From contig JAQBGF010000164.1 in assembly GCA_032122615.1 (NCBI GenBank), positions 1-52,684 on the forward strand: a stretch of DNA of 52,684 nt, given 5' to 3'. Below are positions 50,823 through 52,684 of the stretch, piece after piece. The notes below the pieces were generated by a model. The model was not told where the DNA came from. It did no database searches and saw only the letters and a list, made by a program, of their open reading frames with translations. Positions within the stretch are counted from its first letter, which is position 1. Each line of letters starts with the position of its first letter. The position numbers and the translations under genes are program-made. This DNA comes from SHZI01 sp032122615. GTDB lineage: Bacteria > Pseudomonadota > Gammaproteobacteria > Steroidobacterales > GCA-2729495.

Positions 50823-51161
50823 CTAAAGGCTCATCACGAGTCGCAGACCCTCGTCGACGCGTCGAAGTGCATCACCAGAAAGAGGACGCACACGTTTCGT
50901 GCGAAGCTTTCGATCGAGGGTCGCGACCTGGGATACGTTGACCACCGACGGTTTGGAAAGGCCAGAGTCTGACTTTGAAAGGCGCACATTCCCCGGTGCC
51001 TCAGCCAGCGCGAGGTTGGAGGTGACGATCGCGACGATGACCGTTGCGATCCGGCTGTCATTGAACGGATTTGACTGAACGACCAGAACCGGGCGGCGAA
51101 AGCCCGGCCTGGACCCGCTCGGCGTGGGCAACGCCGCCCACCAGATCTCACCACGTCGCAT
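50823..51161 (-). CDS. MazF/PemK-type toxin, endoribonuclease
   Basis: A 112-residue protein with the full MazF fold pattern: MRRGEIWWAALP at the N-terminus, GFRRPVLVVQSNPFN with the conserved RRP, IATVIVAIVTSNL, and the C-terminal VNVSQVATLDRKL. Relatives cleave mRNA and are held inactive by an antitoxin encoded immediately upstream. Here only about ten codons of such an antitoxin remain before an IS3-family element, so the toxin appears orphaned. No inactivating change is evident in the toxin itself. Converges with the opp operon 13 bases away. Confidence 0.88.
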   Translation of the reverse strand: MRRGEIWWAALPTPSGSRPGFRRPVLVVQSNPFNDSRIATVIVAIVTSNLALAEAPGNVRLSKSDSGLSKPSVVNVSQVATLDRKLRTKRVRPLSGDALRRVDEGLRLVMSL

Positions 51162-51180
51162 CGTCCAGAGTAATCCCCCC
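51148..51180 (-). pseudogene. Remnant of the antitoxin 3' end
   Basis: In the frame preceding mazF, GGITLDDATW then TGA overlaps the toxin start by 14 bases, the usual antitoxin-toxin arrangement. The frame upstream runs into the IS3-type element, so the DNA-binding part of the antitoxin is missing. The identification rests on position and overlap, not on similarity. Confidence 0.5.
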
Positions 51181-51238
51181 GGAAATTAGCTGAGGCCAGA
51201 AGTGGAATTTTCTCGTCATCTGAGTCGAGGAGGTTCCC

Positions 51239-51505
51239 GTGAAGAAATCGCGATTTACCGACAGCCAAATCATTGGCGTTTTGAAGCAAGCCGAGGCCGG
51301 CACCCCGGTTCCGCAGCGGTGCCGGACCCACGGCACCAGTACCGCGACGTTCTACAAGTGGCGGTCGAAGTTCGGGGGCATGGACGTCTCGATGGTGGCC
51401 CGGGTCAAGGAACTGGAGGAGGAAAACCGGCGCCTGAAGAAGATGTACGCCGAGACGCAGATGAGCGCGGACATCCTTAAGGAAGCCCTGGCAAAAAAAT
51501 GGTGA
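51239..51505 (+). CDS. IS3-family transposase OrfA
   Basis: An 88-residue DNA-binding subunit with a helix-turn-helix (FTDSQIIGVLKQAEAG..CRTHGTSTATFYKWRSKFGG) and a C-terminal leucine-zipper-like segment (VKELEEENRRLKKMYAE). It starts at GTG 51239 after GAGGAGG. Its end contains a run of seven A residues used for frameshifting into orfB. Confidence 0.92.
   Translation: MKKSRFTDSQIIGVLKQAEAGTPVPQRCRTHGTSTATFYKWRSKFGGMDVSMVARVKELEEENRRLKKMYAETQMSADILKEALAKKW
51493..51499 (+). promoter_or_regulatory. Programmed -1 frameshift site (A7)
   Basis: Seven consecutive A residues at the orfA/orfB overlap, with orfB in the -1 frame, fit the slippery sequence by which IS3 elements make the OrfAB fusion transposase. 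orfB can also start independently at ATG 51499. Confidence 0.7.
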
Positions 51506-52128
51506 GGCCATCTCAGCGGCGCGAGATGGCCAGATGGGCGGTCGAGGCCCGCGGAGCCTGCATCCGCCAGGCCTGTGCCGACTTCTCGGTGAGCGAGACC
51601 TGCTACCGCTACCAGCGCCGACTGTCGGACGAGAACGCCAAGAGCGCTGACTGGTTGTTGCGCCTGACCTTCAATCAAAAGAACTGGGGCTTCGGGCTGT
51701 GCTACCTGTACCTGCGCAACGTGAAGCGCTTTGGCTGGAACCACAAGCGCGTTTACCACATCTATCGGGAGCTGGAGCTAAACCTGCGGATCAAGCCCCG
51801 GAAGCGCTTGGTGCGCGAGAAGCCGCAGCCACTGACGGTGCCGGCATCGATCAACCAGGTCTGGTCCATGGACTTCATGCACGACCAGCTCAGCGACGGC
51901 CGCACCTTCCGGCTGTTCAACGTGCTCGATGACTTCAATCGGGAAGGACTGGGTATCGAAGTGGACCTGTCGTTGCCATCAGCCCGCGTGACCCGCTCGC
52001 TGGAGCAGATCATCGAGTGGCGCGGGCCACCGACCGTGATCCGCTGCGACAACGAACTAAGAACGGAAGCAAGCCGGTCGTGCAGCAACAGGCATCCTGT
52101 GCACGGTCAAAATGACGCGCACGCCTGA
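51499..52128 (+). pseudogene. IS3-family transposase OrfB, truncated by another element
   Basis: The DDE integrase subunit, intact through the first catalytic Asp (QVWSMDFMHD) and the second (VIRCDN), then interrupted at about 52054. The last 25 residues (LRTEASRSCSN and on) are foreign, and the third catalytic residue (Glu, about 35 residues beyond) is missing. The product should be inactive. Confidence 0.9.
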
Positions 52129-52273
52129 TAATCGATCCGCTTCGATCGAAAGTCCAGCGGTCTTCCGCAGCAATCGAGAGCCCCGCTAACCATAGTGAAC
52201 ACAAGGTCCGCCCGTGGCGGCCTTTACCACACCTAAAACAGCGTAAAGCCCCAGCGGAAGGTCCGAGCATTAT
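52055..52273 (-). other. Non-coding 3' end of the IS110-family element
   Basis: A 219-base stretch between the IS3 breakpoint and the IS110-type transposase stop, without a convincing gene. In IS1111-type members of IS110 the bridge RNA comes from this side; in IS110 proper it comes from the other end, which is off the window. Short inverted repeats are present (for example around 52208-52228), but no specific RNA could be assigned. Confidence 0.4.
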
Positions 52274-52684
52274 CTACGAGGTCCTGATGGCCTCCACGGC
52301 CCGATTGAGAGGGATCGATCCGCTGGGTAAAGCCAGTTCGAAGCGTTGCTGGTAGTCGCAGTCGTTCTTGATCAGGGCATAGACGATCCTTGCCATCTTG
52401 GCCGTCACCGCGGTGCGCGCCTTGCGCTTCAGGTCGGCATCCTCGGGGTCGCGCGCGATATAGCGCTGATACTTGTCCCGGAACGAGTTCTCCCGCATAC
52501 GTACCGCGCTGACCGCCGCCATCCACAAGGCATAGCGCAGCCGGGCGTTACCCCGCTTGGAGAGCTGCTCGCGGGAACGAGAGGCGCCCGATTGACTCTT
52601 CGCCAGGTCGAGACCACAGAACTTCAGGAACTGGCGGTGGTGGCCGAAACGGCGCAGGTCGCCGGCCTCGGCGAGGATCACCAG
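52274..52684 (-). CDS. IS110-family transposase (partial, C-terminal part)
   Basis: The last 136 residues of a bridge-RNA-guided recombinase; the N-terminal RuvC-like domain is off the right edge. The transposase_20 region is clear: LAEAGDLRRFGHHRQFLKFCGLDLAKSQSG followed by SKRGNARLRYALWMAA, which holds the serine/arginine-rich part of the Tnp domain. The element is inserted into the IS3-type orfB. Subgroup not determined. Confidence 0.88.
   Translation of the reverse strand: MVILAEAGDLRRFGHHRQFLKFCGLDLAKSQSGASRSREQLSKRGNARLRYALWMAAVSAVRMRENSFRDKYQRYIARDPEDADLKRKARTAVTAKMARIVYALIKNDCDYQQRFELALPSGSIPLNRAVEAIRTS

Larger units (their letters stand above)
51170..52054 (+). mobile_element. IS3-family insertion sequence, 3' truncated
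   Basis: An element with orfA and orfB in the -1 frameshift arrangement. The left end lies somewhere between about 51165 and 51191 and cannot be fixed because the right end is gone: homology stops in the transposase at about 52054, where an IS110-family element begins. It separates the MazF toxin from its antitoxin. Confidence 0.8.

Noticed and set aside
1..52684. CRISPR arrays, tRNA and rRNA genes.
   Set aside because: No regularly spaced repeats and no cloverleaf or rRNA-like sequence were recognised by reading; a covariance-model scan would be needed to exclude small RNAs.

Overview
The window looks like the origin-proximal part of a GC-rich gammaproteobacterial chromosome. The evidence is gene order: gyrB-recF-dnaN-dnaA facing rpmH-rnpA-yidC-mnmE, then mnmG; glyQ-glyS-gmhB-plsC; glnA-ntrB-ntrC; envC-ctpA facing yibN-grxC-secB-gpsA. 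A REP-type palindrome of the Xanthomonadales/Pseudomonas kind and a PEP-CTERM-like tail fit that class, but I cannot name a genus. No rRNA or tRNA gene and no CRISPR array was seen.

Layout. 1-2032: the 3' part of a peptide ABC transporter operon (permease start and binding lipoprotein). 2153-5751: dtd, tatABC and a POT-type peptide symporter abutting tatC. 5814-12062: an accessory-looking block with a DUF1330 protein, a Rieske oxygenase, a ferrochelatase-family protein with a signal peptide, a GH3-type adenylating enzyme, a short-chain dehydrogenase with a signal peptide and a coupled membrane protein. 12129-15251: murI, a thioesterase, a HIT hydrolase, crcB and a membrane diguanylate cyclase. 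15264-20570: ctpA/envC and the yibN-grxC-secB-gpsA group, with trmL. 20575-26189: a class 1B-like pyrD, then ntrC, ntrB, a DUF4124 gene and glnA. 26540-30892: glyQS, gmhB, plsC. 30889-40883: the replication-origin cluster, with parS-like sites inside recF and a candidate oriC between dnaN and dnaA. 40994-45515: a methyltransferase, a second diguanylate cyclase followed in frame by a CTERM-like tail, and mnmG. 45499-50809: a complete oligopeptide ABC transporter with both ATPases fused, in the place where rsmG-parA-parB often follow mnmG. 50823-52684: an orphaned MazF-type toxin, an IS3-family element that appears to have removed its antitoxin, and an IS110-family element that interrupts the IS3.

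How it works together. Nitrogen control is the clearest circuit: glnA has a sigma-54 promoter and two NtrC-type sites about 97 and 128 bp upstream of the inferred transcription start, and ntrBC lies downstream on the same strand. Peptide uptake is a second theme (two family-5 ABC systems plus a POT carrier). The most unusual items are the exported ferrochelatase-like protein and its oxidoreductase neighbours, the in-frame CTERM tail after the diguanylate cyclase stop, the REP that encodes part of the OppC N-terminus, the toxin without an antitoxin, and three conserved genes (rnpA, ntrB, crcB) that lack an ordinary start codon where their families begin.
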